Shown: piece after piece, positions 45,081-52,569 of the stretch | Position numbering within the stretch: the first letter of the stretch is position 1 | Layout: each line of letters starts with the position of its first letter | NCBI GenBank assembly: GCA_040007395.1 | Contig: JBDTVG010000112.1 | Span: forward strand, 1-57,115 | Direction: 5' to 3' | From: DATGFK01 sp040007395 | GTDB lineage: Bacteria > Chloroflexota > Anaerolineae > Aggregatilineales > UBA2796 | Length of the DNA stretch: 57,115 bases | Position numbers and translations under genes: made by a program | The notes under the pieces: generated by a model | Told to the model about the DNA's origin: nothing | Databases searched by the model: none | What the model saw: the letters and a program-made list of their open reading frames with translations, nothing else

Positions 45081-46736
45081 ATGACTAAGCCTGCGTTACA
45101 AATTATTCCTCTGGGTGGACTGGGGGAAGTTGGCAAGAATATGATGATGTTTCAGTATGGCACGGAAGCCATCATCGTCGATACGGGTCTGATGTTTCCT
45201 GAAAACGATATGTTGGGCATCGACTATATTATCCCTGACTTCAGACACCTGACCCACCGGGATGATCTGAACGTGCGGGGAATTATCGTGACACATGGGC
45301 ATGAGGATCATACAGGTGCGATCCAACACGTCGCGGCGGCCTTTCAAGCGCCGATCTATGCTACGCCGCTGACACGCGGCCTATTGGAAGTCAAGCTCAA
45401 GCAAGCGCATCTGCTAGACCATCTTGAGATGGTGACATTCCGTGCAGGCGATACGCTGGATATTAGCCCGTTTTCAGTAGAAACTTTTCATGTCTGTCAC
45501 AGCATCCCCGATGGCGTGGGGTTGGGCATCAATACGCCCGTCGGGATGATCGTTCACTCTGGCGACTTCAAGTTCGACCATACCCCTGTCGATAACTGGC
45601 CCCCAGATTTCGCACGCTTGGCGCAGTTTGCGTCGCGGGGCGTATTGGCGCTCCTCTCCGATAGTACCAACGCGGATCATCCCGGTTGGACTCCCTCAGA
45701 GGCGGTGATTGATGCTGCCTTTGATCGTGTATTTCGCGCTGCACCGGGGCGGATTATCGTAGCGACCTTCGCTTCGCTCATCTCGCGAATTCAACAGGTC
45801 GCCACTGCTGCCCGCCGCTACAATCGCAAAATGGCGGTTGCCGGACACACCATGAGCGACAATATCAAGATGGCGGTCAATCTGGGCTATCTCGAACTCT
45901 CGCCCGACCTGATGATCAGCATCGATGAGGCCAAAAAGCTCGATCCCAAAGAAGTCGTGATTATGGCGACTGGCACACAGGGCGAACCATCGGCGGTGCT
46001 AGGGCGGTTGGCCATTGGCAAACATCATCAGCTTGCCATCCAACCGGGCGACACGGTGATCATGTCGGCGCATCCCATCCCCGGCAACGAGGAAGGCGTT
46101 CATCGCACGATTAATCGACTGTTCCAGCGTGGCGCAAATGTCATCTACGACCCGATAGAGCAGGTACACGTTTCGGGACACGCTAGCCAAGAAGAACAAA
46201 AACTGCTGATTAATCTGGTGCGTCCCAAGTACTTTATCCCCATTCACGGTGAACTACGCCATCTACGCCAGCACGCAAGACTCGCGGAACAGGTCGGTAT
46301 TCCGCCTGAAAATATCGCCGTTGTCGAAAATGGCACGATCCTGTCCTTCGACGAAAATGGTGTACTAACTCTCGGAGAGCGGGTTCCGGGTGGCTATGTC
46401 TTTGTCGATGGTGCAGGCGTAGGCGATATTGGCCCAGCCGTGATCCGGGATCGCGAAACGCTAGCCCGCGACGGGATCGTGATCGTCAATGTGAAGGTCG
46501 ATTCAACGACACATGAGTGCATTAACGCGCCAGAGATCGTTTCACGCGGCTTTGTATTCCACCGCGAGTCCGACACCTTAATGGATAATGCCCGTGAGAC
46601 AGTCAAGCGCATCCTGAGCCAGAATCCCGAAGCCAACGGGCGCAAACAGGAAATGGTGCAAGAAGCGCTGCGGAAGATGTTCTATAACGAAACCAAACGC
46701 CGCCCGCTAATCTTCGCCTTTATCAACGAAGTTTGA
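45081..46736 (+). CDS. rnj: Ribonuclease J
   Basis: 5'-3' exonuclease and endonuclease for mRNA decay and rRNA maturation, 551 residues. Start ATG 45081 (GGAGCGG upstream) begins MTKPALQIIPLGGLGEVGKN, as RNase J does; an upstream in-frame ATG at 45015 adds 22 unconserved residues. The metallo-beta-lactamase zinc motif HGHEDH is at 72-77. The beta-CASP part contains TGTQGEP and SAHPIPGNE. The C-terminal domain ends GFVFHRESDTLMDNA onward. It stands alone, between the cold-shock-like gene and a terminator. Confidence 0.96.
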   Translation: MTKPALQIIPLGGLGEVGKNMMMFQYGTEAIIVDTGLMFPENDMLGIDYIIPDFRHLTHRDDLNVRGIIVTHGHEDHTGAIQHVAAAFQAPIYATPLTRGLLEVKLKQAHLLDHLEMVTFRAGDTLDISPFSVETFHVCHSIPDGVGLGINTPVGMIVHSGDFKFDHTPVDNWPPDFARLAQFASRGVLALLSDSTNADHPGWTPSEAVIDAAFDRVFRAAPGRIIVATFASLISRIQQVATAARRYNRKMAVAGHTMSDNIKMAVNLGYLELSPDLMISIDEAKKLDPKEVVIMATGTQGEPSAVLGRLAIGKHHQLAIQPGDTVIMSAHPIPGNEEGVHRTINRLFQRGANVIYDPIEQVHVSGHASQEEQKLLINLVRPKYFIPIHGELRHLRQHARLAEQVGIPPENIAVVENGTILSFDENGVLTLGERVPGGYVFVDGAGVGDIGPAVIRDRETLARDGIVIVNVKVDSTTHECINAPEIVSRGFVFHRESDTLMDNARETVKRILSQNPEANGRKQEMVQEALRKMFYNETKRRPLIFAFINEV

Positions 46737-46796
46737 GTCTTGACCGCTGCTGCCAACTTTGCTACAGTATTGATTAGCCAAGAAACGCGATCAAAC

Positions 46797-46836
46797 AAGC
46801 GCACACGCGGGACAAATCCCAATCGTGTGCGCTTTT
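46797..46836 (+). terminator. Rho-independent terminator after RNase J
   Basis: AAGCGCACACG and CGTGTGCGCTT form an 11-bp stem with a 16-nt loop, followed by TT. It lies 60 nt after the stop codon. Confidence 0.82.
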
Positions 46837-46871
46837 ATATTGCATAAATCGCGCCATAGCTCTGTGTTTTG

Positions 46872-46900
46872 AAAAGCCATCCGGTAACGGGTGGTTTTTT
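46872..46900 (+). terminator. Second stem-loop with T-run, directly before the next gene
   Basis: AAAGCCATCCG, GTAA and CGGGTGGTTTTTT form a 7-11 bp stem followed by a T-run. It lies only 5 nt before the ribosome site (AGGAGA) of the gene at 46918, so it may be a backup terminator for RNase J or an attenuator for that gene. Confidence 0.6.
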
Positions 46901-46917
46901 ATTTAGGAGAAACGACC

Positions 46918-47304
46918 ATGAATGACAGCGAGTTTTTGACGGCTTTTGAGCAGGCGACGCTGCCCCACTTTCCGCATCAGGCGCATGTACGCATGGCGTG
47001 GCTGTATCTGCGGGCTTATGGTCTGGACGAAGGCATCCTCAAAATAAGTACAGGAGTGCAACATCTGGCGACTGTAGCAGGCGCGCCGGGCAAATACCAT
47101 GAGACGATTACGCTGTTCTGGGCAAGGATGGTCAATCATGCCATTGCTGCCACCCCAGCCATTACCGATTTTCATCAGTTTGTCGAAGCGCATCCCAATC
47201 TATTGGATGGCAAGTTGATCGCCCAATATTACAGCACCAGCTTGATACAATCAGACACTGCTCGCCACGTCTGGACAGAACCCGATTTGCAACCGTTACC
47301 TTGA
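46918..47304 (+). CDS. Conserved hypothetical protein
   Basis: 128 residues from ATG 46918 with AGGAGA 7 nt upstream; the frame is open upstream through a terminator, which argues against an earlier start. It has the conserved-looking pattern FPHQAHVRMAWLYLRAYG near the start and KYHETITLFWARMV near residue 65, seen in a widespread family without known function. His and Glu in these motifs suggest a metal site, but this is a guess. No signal peptide is present. Confidence 0.78.
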   Translation: MNDSEFLTAFEQATLPHFPHQAHVRMAWLYLRAYGLDEGILKISTGVQHLATVAGAPGKYHETITLFWARMVNHAIAATPAITDFHQFVEAHPNLLDGKLIAQYYSTSLIQSDTARHVWTEPDLQPLP

Positions 47305-47343
47305 GCGCGAGTTCCCTTTACCTTCGTGATCGGATTGGATCAG

Positions 47344-47378
47344 CCTGTGACCGCAGGTGTCACAGGTCTGACTATAAT
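47344..47378 (+). promoter_or_regulatory. Palindromic operator next to the -10 box of the NADAR gene
   Basis: CCTGTGAC (47344-47351) and GTCACAGG (47359-47366) form a perfect 8-bp inverted repeat with a 7-nt centre, followed by TATAAT at 47373-47378. It covers the place of the -35 box, so bound protein would activate or block transcription. The half-sites TGTGA/TCACA look like those of CRP/FNR regulators, but the spacing is 9, not 6. Confidence 0.6.
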
Positions 47379-47414
47379 GAGGGATAAGCTGATTAGTATC
47401 AACGGAGAAACACG

Positions 47415-47870
47415 ATGCCCATCTATTTCTACAGCGCCCGTGAACAACCCTATGGCTGCTTCTCGAACTTTTCCGCCCATGGTTTTACCCTTGATGGGCA
47501 GTATTGGCCTACCAGCGAACATTACTTTCAGGCGCAAAAGTTTGTCGGGACTCCCTATGCCGACTCAATTCGACTGTCAAAGTCGCCGACAATTGCGGCA
47601 CGCATGGGGCGATCTCGTCAACGTCCGCTGCGCCCCGATTGGGAAACGGTCAAAGATGATCTGATGCGACGGGCGGTGCTGTGCAAGTTCGAGTTGCACA
47701 CCGATATTCAAGCGGTGCTGCTGGATACAGGCGACGAACCCATTGTCGAGAATGCACCCGGCGATTATTACTGGGGTTGTGGCGCGGATGGCAGCGGTCA
47801 AAACAAGCTCGGCACGATCCTGATGGAAGTCCGCGAGATCTTATGCAGCCGCTCAAAAAGAGCTGAATAG
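47415..47870 (+). CDS. NADAR-family protein (YbiA-like)
   Basis: 151 residues, the normal size. Family motifs: FYSAREQPYGCFSNFSAHGF at the start, WPTSEHYFQAQKF, and the C-terminal DYYWGCGADGSGQNKLGTILMEVR. NADAR proteins hydrolyse N-glycosidic bonds of riboflavin intermediates or remove ADP-ribose from nucleic acid bases. The catalytic Glu of SEHYFQ and the Trp-Gly-Cys-Gly region are present. It has its own promoter with an operator-like palindrome, and a macrodomain gene lies 1.5 kb downstream. Confidence 0.92.
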   Translation: MPIYFYSAREQPYGCFSNFSAHGFTLDGQYWPTSEHYFQAQKFVGTPYADSIRLSKSPTIAARMGRSRQRPLRPDWETVKDDLMRRAVLCKFELHTDIQAVLLDTGDEPIVENAPGDYYWGCGADGSGQNKLGTILMEVREILCSRSKRAE

Positions 47871-47921
47871 TCGGTTAGACAACATAGAATATAGGCATAA
47901 AATAGCATTTAGAGGGCTAGC

Positions 47922-48440
47922 ATGAATGACGAAGCTGCAATGTTAAAAGAAAAATATGATTCTTGGTATGTTGTCATGGACGATGCACTTGAAGAATTCT
48001 ATGACCTCCTGCCTCCAGATTTGTGTGAAAAACTGGATTATTCATTTGCCTCGCTTGACGTTTTGGAGGACTGGATACTACTTCAATTTTCGAGTATAGA
48101 TGATATTCAAAAAATCCTTTTAAGAATACGCGAAGGTAGGGAACCGGGAAAAGAAGCTCAGATACTCGATGGCGCTAGTAGATACGTGGGCGAAACATTC
48201 ATACGATTAATTGGGGGCTACTGGGATGTGCCAACGGATGATCCTAGAAATGTCTACTATGGCATTCCAATCGTAACGGGCTATAAAGAACGTCCCACAC
48301 CAGAATGTCCAATAACATTGGTGACTGCATCTACCGACCGACGAACTGGAAAATATATCCGCACTGTCTTTGAAAATATCAGTCGGAGCCTTCCCAAGAA
48401 GGCTGGAAGTACTCCTTTATCAAATCCTTTATCAAAGTAA
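47922..48440 (+). CDS. Hypothetical protein of 172 residues
   Basis: A mostly helical acidic N-terminus (DDALEEFYDLLPPDLCEKLDY, then LEDWILLQFSS) is followed by RYVGETFIRLIGGYWDVP and CPITLVTASTDRRTGKYI. The YVGETF..GGYW pattern resembles small cytosolic immunity-like or SMI1-like proteins, but I do not recognise the family. There is no signal or membrane helix. It lies 52 bp after the NADAR gene on the same strand and is more AT-rich than it. No ribosome site is clear beyond AGAGGG upstream. Confidence 0.65.
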   Translation: MNDEAAMLKEKYDSWYVVMDDALEEFYDLLPPDLCEKLDYSFASLDVLEDWILLQFSSIDDIQKILLRIREGREPGKEAQILDGASRYVGETFIRLIGGYWDVPTDDPRNVYYGIPIVTGYKERPTPECPITLVTASTDRRTGKYIRTVFENISRSLPKKAGSTPLSNPLSK

Positions 48441-48692
48441 GCTTTTCACAACTAATTCGCGTATGGCATTGTTCCTATGTAAGAATCTCAAAAAGGAATA
48501 CACATTTGGGGCTTGTTTATGCAATAGACGAATATTCAAATGCACTCTACACTTTGAAATCTAACCGAATTTGCCCCATTATATTTAGCGGAATTTATGC
48601 TATATAATGGAGGGGCATGATGAATTAAACACACGATCACTTATATTATGGTAAGCAAACTTCTTTAGTTTCTATTGTTATGGAGAAACACT

Positions 48693-49373
48693 ATGTTGGA
48701 CGCAGAGTCATATCGAGTCCTTCGATTCAGATGTTCACAAACTTCGAGACGCTTTCTAGTAATTTTTGCGCGGCAAAGTCCGTTGGTGCGGTTTACCATC
48801 GTAAAAATAGTCGATGAAAACAACTTTACGCCGGAAGAAGCCCGCTATGCTGCGCTCAATAGTCCGGCGGATATTTTGGAAAGCACTATTCAAGAAATGT
48901 TAGTTGCGCTGCCCAGTCTAGCAAAAGATGCTAGTAAATGGGTCAAAAAGCTTTTCAATGCTGCCGAACAAGAACCTCCGCAAAAGGAAGCATTGCCGCC
49001 GCCGAAAAAACAACCGAATTATCAAGCCGATTCGGGGACTTTCAATTTTAGTGATTTCAGTTTTGTGGGGTGGTATTGCCCGTGCTGCGGGTACGGCAAA
49101 GACACAGCAGTAGATACCCGATTTTTCCGCTGCGGCAGATGTCAGGAATATATCTGCGGGGCGCGTATACAACGGCTAGCCGATGGTCGTCAGTCTTTTG
49201 CGTGTCATGATCGCTGTGGTAATCAAGGTTTTATGGGTACTGGAAGCATGACCTCGCTCAGCGGCGCGGGCTTCAGTACTCACAAGCCAACCCTGATTGA
49301 TGATAAGACACAACGCCCCAAATTGCCGTTGCCACGCCGCGCATTACCGCCAAGCAAAAAGGATAAAGACTAA
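48693..49373 (+). CDS. Zinc-ribbon protein, possibly TerY-C-like
   Basis: 226 residues from ATG 48693, with GGAG 8 nt upstream; an in-frame ATG at 48675 lacks one. Residues 1-85 are an alpha/beta region of unknown type. Residues about 90-110 are Pro/Lys-rich. Residues about 120-185 form a double zinc-binding module: CPCC, CGRC, CG and HDRC pairs in WYCPCCGYG, FRCGRCQEYICG and FACHDRCGNQG. This resembles the metal-binding domain found at the C-terminus of TerY-type proteins (uncertain). The last 40 residues are basic and low complexity. It is 17 bp upstream of the macrodomain gene, probably co-transcribed. A TATAAT lies at 48603-48608. Confidence 0.68.
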   Translation: MLDAESYRVLRFRCSQTSRRFLVIFARQSPLVRFTIVKIVDENNFTPEEARYAALNSPADILESTIQEMLVALPSLAKDASKWVKKLFNAAEQEPPQKEALPPPKKQPNYQADSGTFNFSDFSFVGWYCPCCGYGKDTAVDTRFFRCGRCQEYICGARIQRLADGRQSFACHDRCGNQGFMGTGSMTSLSGAGFSTHKPTLIDDKTQRPKLPLPRRALPPSKKDKD

Positions 49374-49390
49374 ACAAGAAGGGATCAGCA

Positions 49391-49861
49391 ATGCCCATTC
49401 AATTCGTTGAAGGCGATGTATTTGTCAACAAATATAACGTGCAGGCATTTGCACATGGCTGCAACTGTATCGGTTCAATGGGCGCGGGCATTGCGGTAGG
49501 AATTAAGCAGCGTTACCCAGAGATGTTTGAGGAATACCGTCGAAGGTGCAAAGCCAATCCACGCGAGTTTAACCCCGGCGATGTTTTCCTGTGGAAAGCC
49601 GAAGATCAACCCTCGGTGTTCAACTTGGCTACTCAGGAAAATAATTGGCGGCAGCGTGCCACTTATCCAACTATCGAACAGGTGTTGGAAAATATGAAAC
49701 AGATCGCGGATCGCGAAATTATCGTGAGTATTGCTATGCCCCGCATTGGGGCTGGCTATGGCGGCTTATCGTGGAAAAAGGTTCGCGCCATTATCGAACG
49801 CAGCTTCGCTGAGTGGAGCGCGACGCTTTACGTGTATGACGTGTACGTACCGGGACAATAA
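49391..49861 (+). CDS. Macrodomain protein (ADP-ribose-binding)
   Basis: 156 residues, a single macrodomain: IQFVEGDVF, AFAHGCNCIGSMGAGIAVGIKQRYP (the ADP-ribose loop), FNLATQ, and AMPRIGAGYGGLSWKKVRAII (phosphate loop). It is closest in style to the ALC1/DarG-type group, which removes ADP-ribose from proteins or DNA. AGAAGGG lies about 10 nt before the ATG. The zinc-ribbon gene is just upstream and the NADAR gene a little further, so this looks like a small set of ADP-ribose-linked functions. No DarT-like toxin gene is visible nearby. Confidence 0.92.
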   Translation: MPIQFVEGDVFVNKYNVQAFAHGCNCIGSMGAGIAVGIKQRYPEMFEEYRRRCKANPREFNPGDVFLWKAEDQPSVFNLATQENNWRQRATYPTIEQVLENMKQIADREIIVSIAMPRIGAGYGGLSWKKVRAIIERSFAEWSATLYVYDVYVPGQ

Positions 49862-49908
49862 ATGGTTGAGGCACGATCAACTTCACTCCTCAATAGTCGA
49901 ATTGACTC

Positions 49909-49938
49909 TTGGCAAGAACATTTAGGCTGTGCTATACT
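49909..49938 (+). promoter_or_regulatory. Promoter of tRNA-His
   Basis: TTGGCA (49909-49914), 18 bp, TATACT (49933-49938). Transcription would begin about 14 nt before the mature tRNA. Confidence 0.65.
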
Positions 49939-49958
49939 AATTTCAGTTCGCCGTATAT

Positions 49959-50030
49959 GGTGATTATGGTGTAATGGCAGCACAACTGCTTGTGGCGCAG
50001 TTTGTCTGGGTTCAAATCCCAGTAGTCACC
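49959..50030 (+). tRNA. tRNA-His (anticodon GTG)
   Basis: A complete cloverleaf: encoded G-1, acceptor GTGATTA paired with TAGTCAC, D stem GTGT/GCAC, anticodon stem ACTGC/GCAGT with loop TTGTGGC (anticodon GTG), T stem CTGGG/CCCAG with loop TTCAAAT, and discriminator C73 opposite G-1, the identity pair of tRNA-His. CCA is not encoded. It has its own promoter and terminator. Confidence 0.95.
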
Positions 50031-50036
50031 CACAAT

Positions 50037-50062
50037 AAACCGACTCGTGAGAGTCGGTTTTT
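50037..50062 (+). terminator. Rho-independent terminator of tRNA-His
   Basis: AAACCGACTC and GAGTCGGTTT form a perfect 10-bp stem with a GTGA loop, followed by TT. Confidence 0.9.
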
Positions 50063-50090
50063 GTTTGCCGATTTGACTCAAAAGTTCTAG

Positions 50091-50182
50091 TTGACGAATT
50101 GGAACAGCTTTGATATAGTCATCCCTAATAAATTTTAGAGGGCTGGTTGCTGCCTACGGGCCTACCAACAGCCCTCTTTTTG
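50091..50182 (+). ncRNA. Promoter plus terminator unit: candidate small RNA or attenuator
   Basis: TTGACG (50091-50096), exactly 17 bp, TATAGT (50114-50119) predicts a start near 50126. Only 11 nt later begins a terminator hairpin: AGAGGGCTGGTTG (50137-50149) and CAACAGCCCTCT (50166-50177) followed by a T-run. The product would be about 55 nt. It may be a small RNA, or a leader whose termination controls the secreted beta-helix gene at 50348. Confidence 0.5.
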
Positions 50183-50347
50183 TTGCCTGCATTCCTCTAC
50201 GAAGCGATAACTTCGCCGCTGAGTCCCTGCCACGCATTAAGCAATTATCCATGTTCGGACATAGAATACAGATTGGATATTCACGATCTCTCGATCCAGT
50301 CATCGAATGCGGCTCGTGTCGACTTACATTTACAGGAGATTGCAGTT

Positions 50348-52462
50348 ATGCAACGTTTTCGTCACGTTTTGGCGCTCCTCGTCGTTACTGCGCTGGTTGG
50401 CCTCAGCCTGAGCAGTCCGTCCCGTGCCCATGCCGCCACTTTTAATATTAGCTGTGGCGACACCAACAACTTGATCAGTGCATTAGGCAGTGTCACGAAT
50501 GGTGACAACATTAATCTAGCCGATGGCTGTATCTATCTGTTGACGGTAAACAACAACAGCATCGGCGGTCTGGGAAGCAATGGCCTCCCTGCCATCAATG
50601 CGTTTGTCACAATCAACGGCAACCATTCAACGCTGGCACGCTCTACAGGAGGCGCAATCCCGCAGTTCCGCCTTCTGTTTGTCAACAATGGGGGCAGCCT
50701 AACGCTGAACAACCTGACAGTCAGCGGCGGTCTGGTGGGTGCGGGTGGTGGCGGCATTTACAACAGCGGCACTCTGACGCTCAATAATGCAACGATAAGC
50801 AATAATACTGGTGGAGGCAATGGCGGCGGCGTGAGCAGCGCCGGAACATTGACGGCGACCAACACCACGTTTCTAGCAAACTCAGCCACCAATGGTGGTG
50901 GTCTTGCCACAAGTGGCACTGCCACCGTTACGGGCAGCACATTCTCTACTAATTCGGCGACCTTTGGCGGCGGGATCTACGTCAACGGATCTGTTTTAGC
51001 CCTAAACACTAGCACACTGACAGGCAATATCGGTACTAACAGCGGTGCTGGAATCTACGTCGCGACGGGATCGATGACCGTCAAGGGTACGACCTTTGTG
51101 AGCAACATCAGCAGCGGCGGCAGCGGTGGTGGGATCTTCAACGGTTCTACTGCGACGCTGACCAACAGTACCCTTATTGGGAATTCAGCCAGCGCAGGTG
51201 GCGGAATCTTCAATAGCAGCACACTCAATCTGGTGAATACAACCCTAACCAACAACGGCGCAACCGACGGCGGTGGCATTTTCCAATCGGCTACAGCCAA
51301 CGTAAAAAACTCGTTGTTCGCGCTAAACACTGGTAGTTCTGGCCCAGACATCAGCGGCCCAATAACCTCGCAAGGGTACAACTTGGTTGGTAACACGACA
51401 GATGGCAGCGGTTTCGTCGGGACAGACATCACTAATCCTGCCTCTGCGGGGATCGATACCCAATTGCGCGATAACGGCGGCCCGACCAAAACGATAGCGT
51501 TGTTGTTTAATAGTCCAGCGATCAATGCCATTCCCCCAGCAAGCTGCACTGGCACAAACGGAGTTGACCAGCGCAATTATTTGCGTCCGGCGGGGGTCAA
51601 CTGTGACATCGGCGCGTATGAGTTTGCGTCTGCCCCGGCGATACAGCCACCATCGGCGGCGACCTACGATACAGTAGGCGTGTTCCGCGCTGCCACCTTC
51701 TATCTGCGACAATACAATGCCGCTGGCCCCGCCGATGTGACATTAACGCTCGGCGCAAGCACTGATCTGGCAATCGTGGGTGACTGGAACGGCGACGGCG
51801 TGGATACTGTGGGGGTCTACCGTCAGGCTTCTGGCCTGTTCCTACTCAAGGACTCGAACGCACAAGGCTCCCCAGTGATCTACTCGGCAGTCTTGGGCAG
51901 CCCCGGCGACATTCCGATGGCGGGTGACTGGGATGGCGATGGGCGTGACGGCATTGGCGTGTATCGTCCTTCTAACGGGCTAATTTACTTGAAGAATAAG
52001 CCGACCACAGGCTTCGCTGATTTTCAGATGGTACTCGGCTCACCGGGCGACAAACCTGTGGCGGGCGACTGGAACCACGACGGGATCGACAGCCCCGGCA
52101 TCTATCGTCCCACAAATAACACATACTTCTTGAGCAACAAAGTTTGCTCGTGCAGCGTGTTTGCCGACATCAGCTTTATATTCGGTATCACAGGCGATCT
52201 GCCGTTAGCGGGCGATTGGGACGGCGATGGCACAAGCGGTGTTGGAGTCTTCCGACCCTCAACAGGACAAATGCTGCTCAAGAATGTCCCAGCGGCTGGG
52301 TCAGCAGATATTGCCTTTAGCTATGGTGTCAATGGCGATCAGCCTGTCGCGGGACACTGGATCGCAGGGCCGAATATCGCACGCTTGCCTGACCCAACAG
52401 TGGCAGCGACGGCGGTACCAACCAGCACTCCACAGCCTGCCGCGCCCACTTTCGTTCCGTAA
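50348..52462 (+). CDS. Secreted beta-helix protein with C-terminal VCBS/FG-GAP-like repeats
   Basis: 704 residues from ATG 50348 (AGGAG upstream); the frame is open 67 codons earlier but through a terminator. Residues 1-30 are a signal peptide (LALLVVTALVGLSLSS, cleavage near AHAA). Residues about 35-330 are a right-handed beta-helix with the repeated GGGIYNSGTLTL, GGGVSSAGTL, GGGLATSG and GGGIFNSSTLNL units of Pmp/CSLREA-type surface proteins. Residues about 430-680 hold five repeats of GDWNGDGxDTVGVYR type, each an Asp-rich calcium-binding loop. The end is a Pro/Thr-rich tail. No sorting signal is visible. Probably extracellular adhesin or carbohydrate-interacting protein. Confidence 0.87.
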   Translation: MQRFRHVLALLVVTALVGLSLSSPSRAHAATFNISCGDTNNLISALGSVTNGDNINLADGCIYLLTVNNNSIGGLGSNGLPAINAFVTINGNHSTLARSTGGAIPQFRLLFVNNGGSLTLNNLTVSGGLVGAGGGGIYNSGTLTLNNATISNNTGGGNGGGVSSAGTLTATNTTFLANSATNGGGLATSGTATVTGSTFSTNSATFGGGIYVNGSVLALNTSTLTGNIGTNSGAGIYVATGSMTVKGTTFVSNISSGGSGGGIFNGSTATLTNSTLIGNSASAGGGIFNSSTLNLVNTTLTNNGATDGGGIFQSATANVKNSLFALNTGSSGPDISGPITSQGYNLVGNTTDGSGFVGTDITNPASAGIDTQLRDNGGPTKTIALLFNSPAINAIPPASCTGTNGVDQRNYLRPAGVNCDIGAYEFASAPAIQPPSAATYDTVGVFRAATFYLRQYNAAGPADVTLTLGASTDLAIVGDWNGDGVDTVGVYRQASGLFLLKDSNAQGSPVIYSAVLGSPGDIPMAGDWDGDGRDGIGVYRPSNGLIYLKNKPTTGFADFQMVLGSPGDKPVAGDWNHDGIDSPGIYRPTNNTYFLSNKVCSCSVFADISFIFGITGDLPLAGDWDGDGTSGVGVFRPSTGQMLLKNVPAAGSADIAFSYGVNGDQPVAGHWIAGPNIARLPDPTVAATAVPTSTPQPAAPTFVP

Positions 52463-52569
52463 CGATTAAGCTACAGTCCATCAATGTTCAGGGATCGGGT
52501 TATCGCCCGATCCCTGATAATCCTTTTCTCAACGGGTCGCACGGCCCTTCTGTGTAATGGTTGGAGCGC

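Noticed and set aside
47346..47364. Canonical CRP/FNR binding site
   Set aside because: Half-sites match but the spacing is 9 instead of 6, so only an operator-like palindrome is claimed.
47415..49861. Complete DarT-DarG or TerY-triad system
   Set aside because: No ADP-ribosyltransferase toxin, vWA, kinase or phosphatase gene could be recognised, so only the parts present are named.
51055..51712. Long minus-strand frames inside the beta-helix gene
   Set aside because: They mirror the low-complexity Gly/Ser/Thr repeats of the real plus-strand gene and show Pro/Leu-rich sequence without motifs.
50348..52462. CRISPR-like periodic repeats
   Set aside because: The periodicity is of codons for beta-helix and VCBS-like protein repeats; there are no identical 25-40 bp repeats with unique spacers anywhere in the window.
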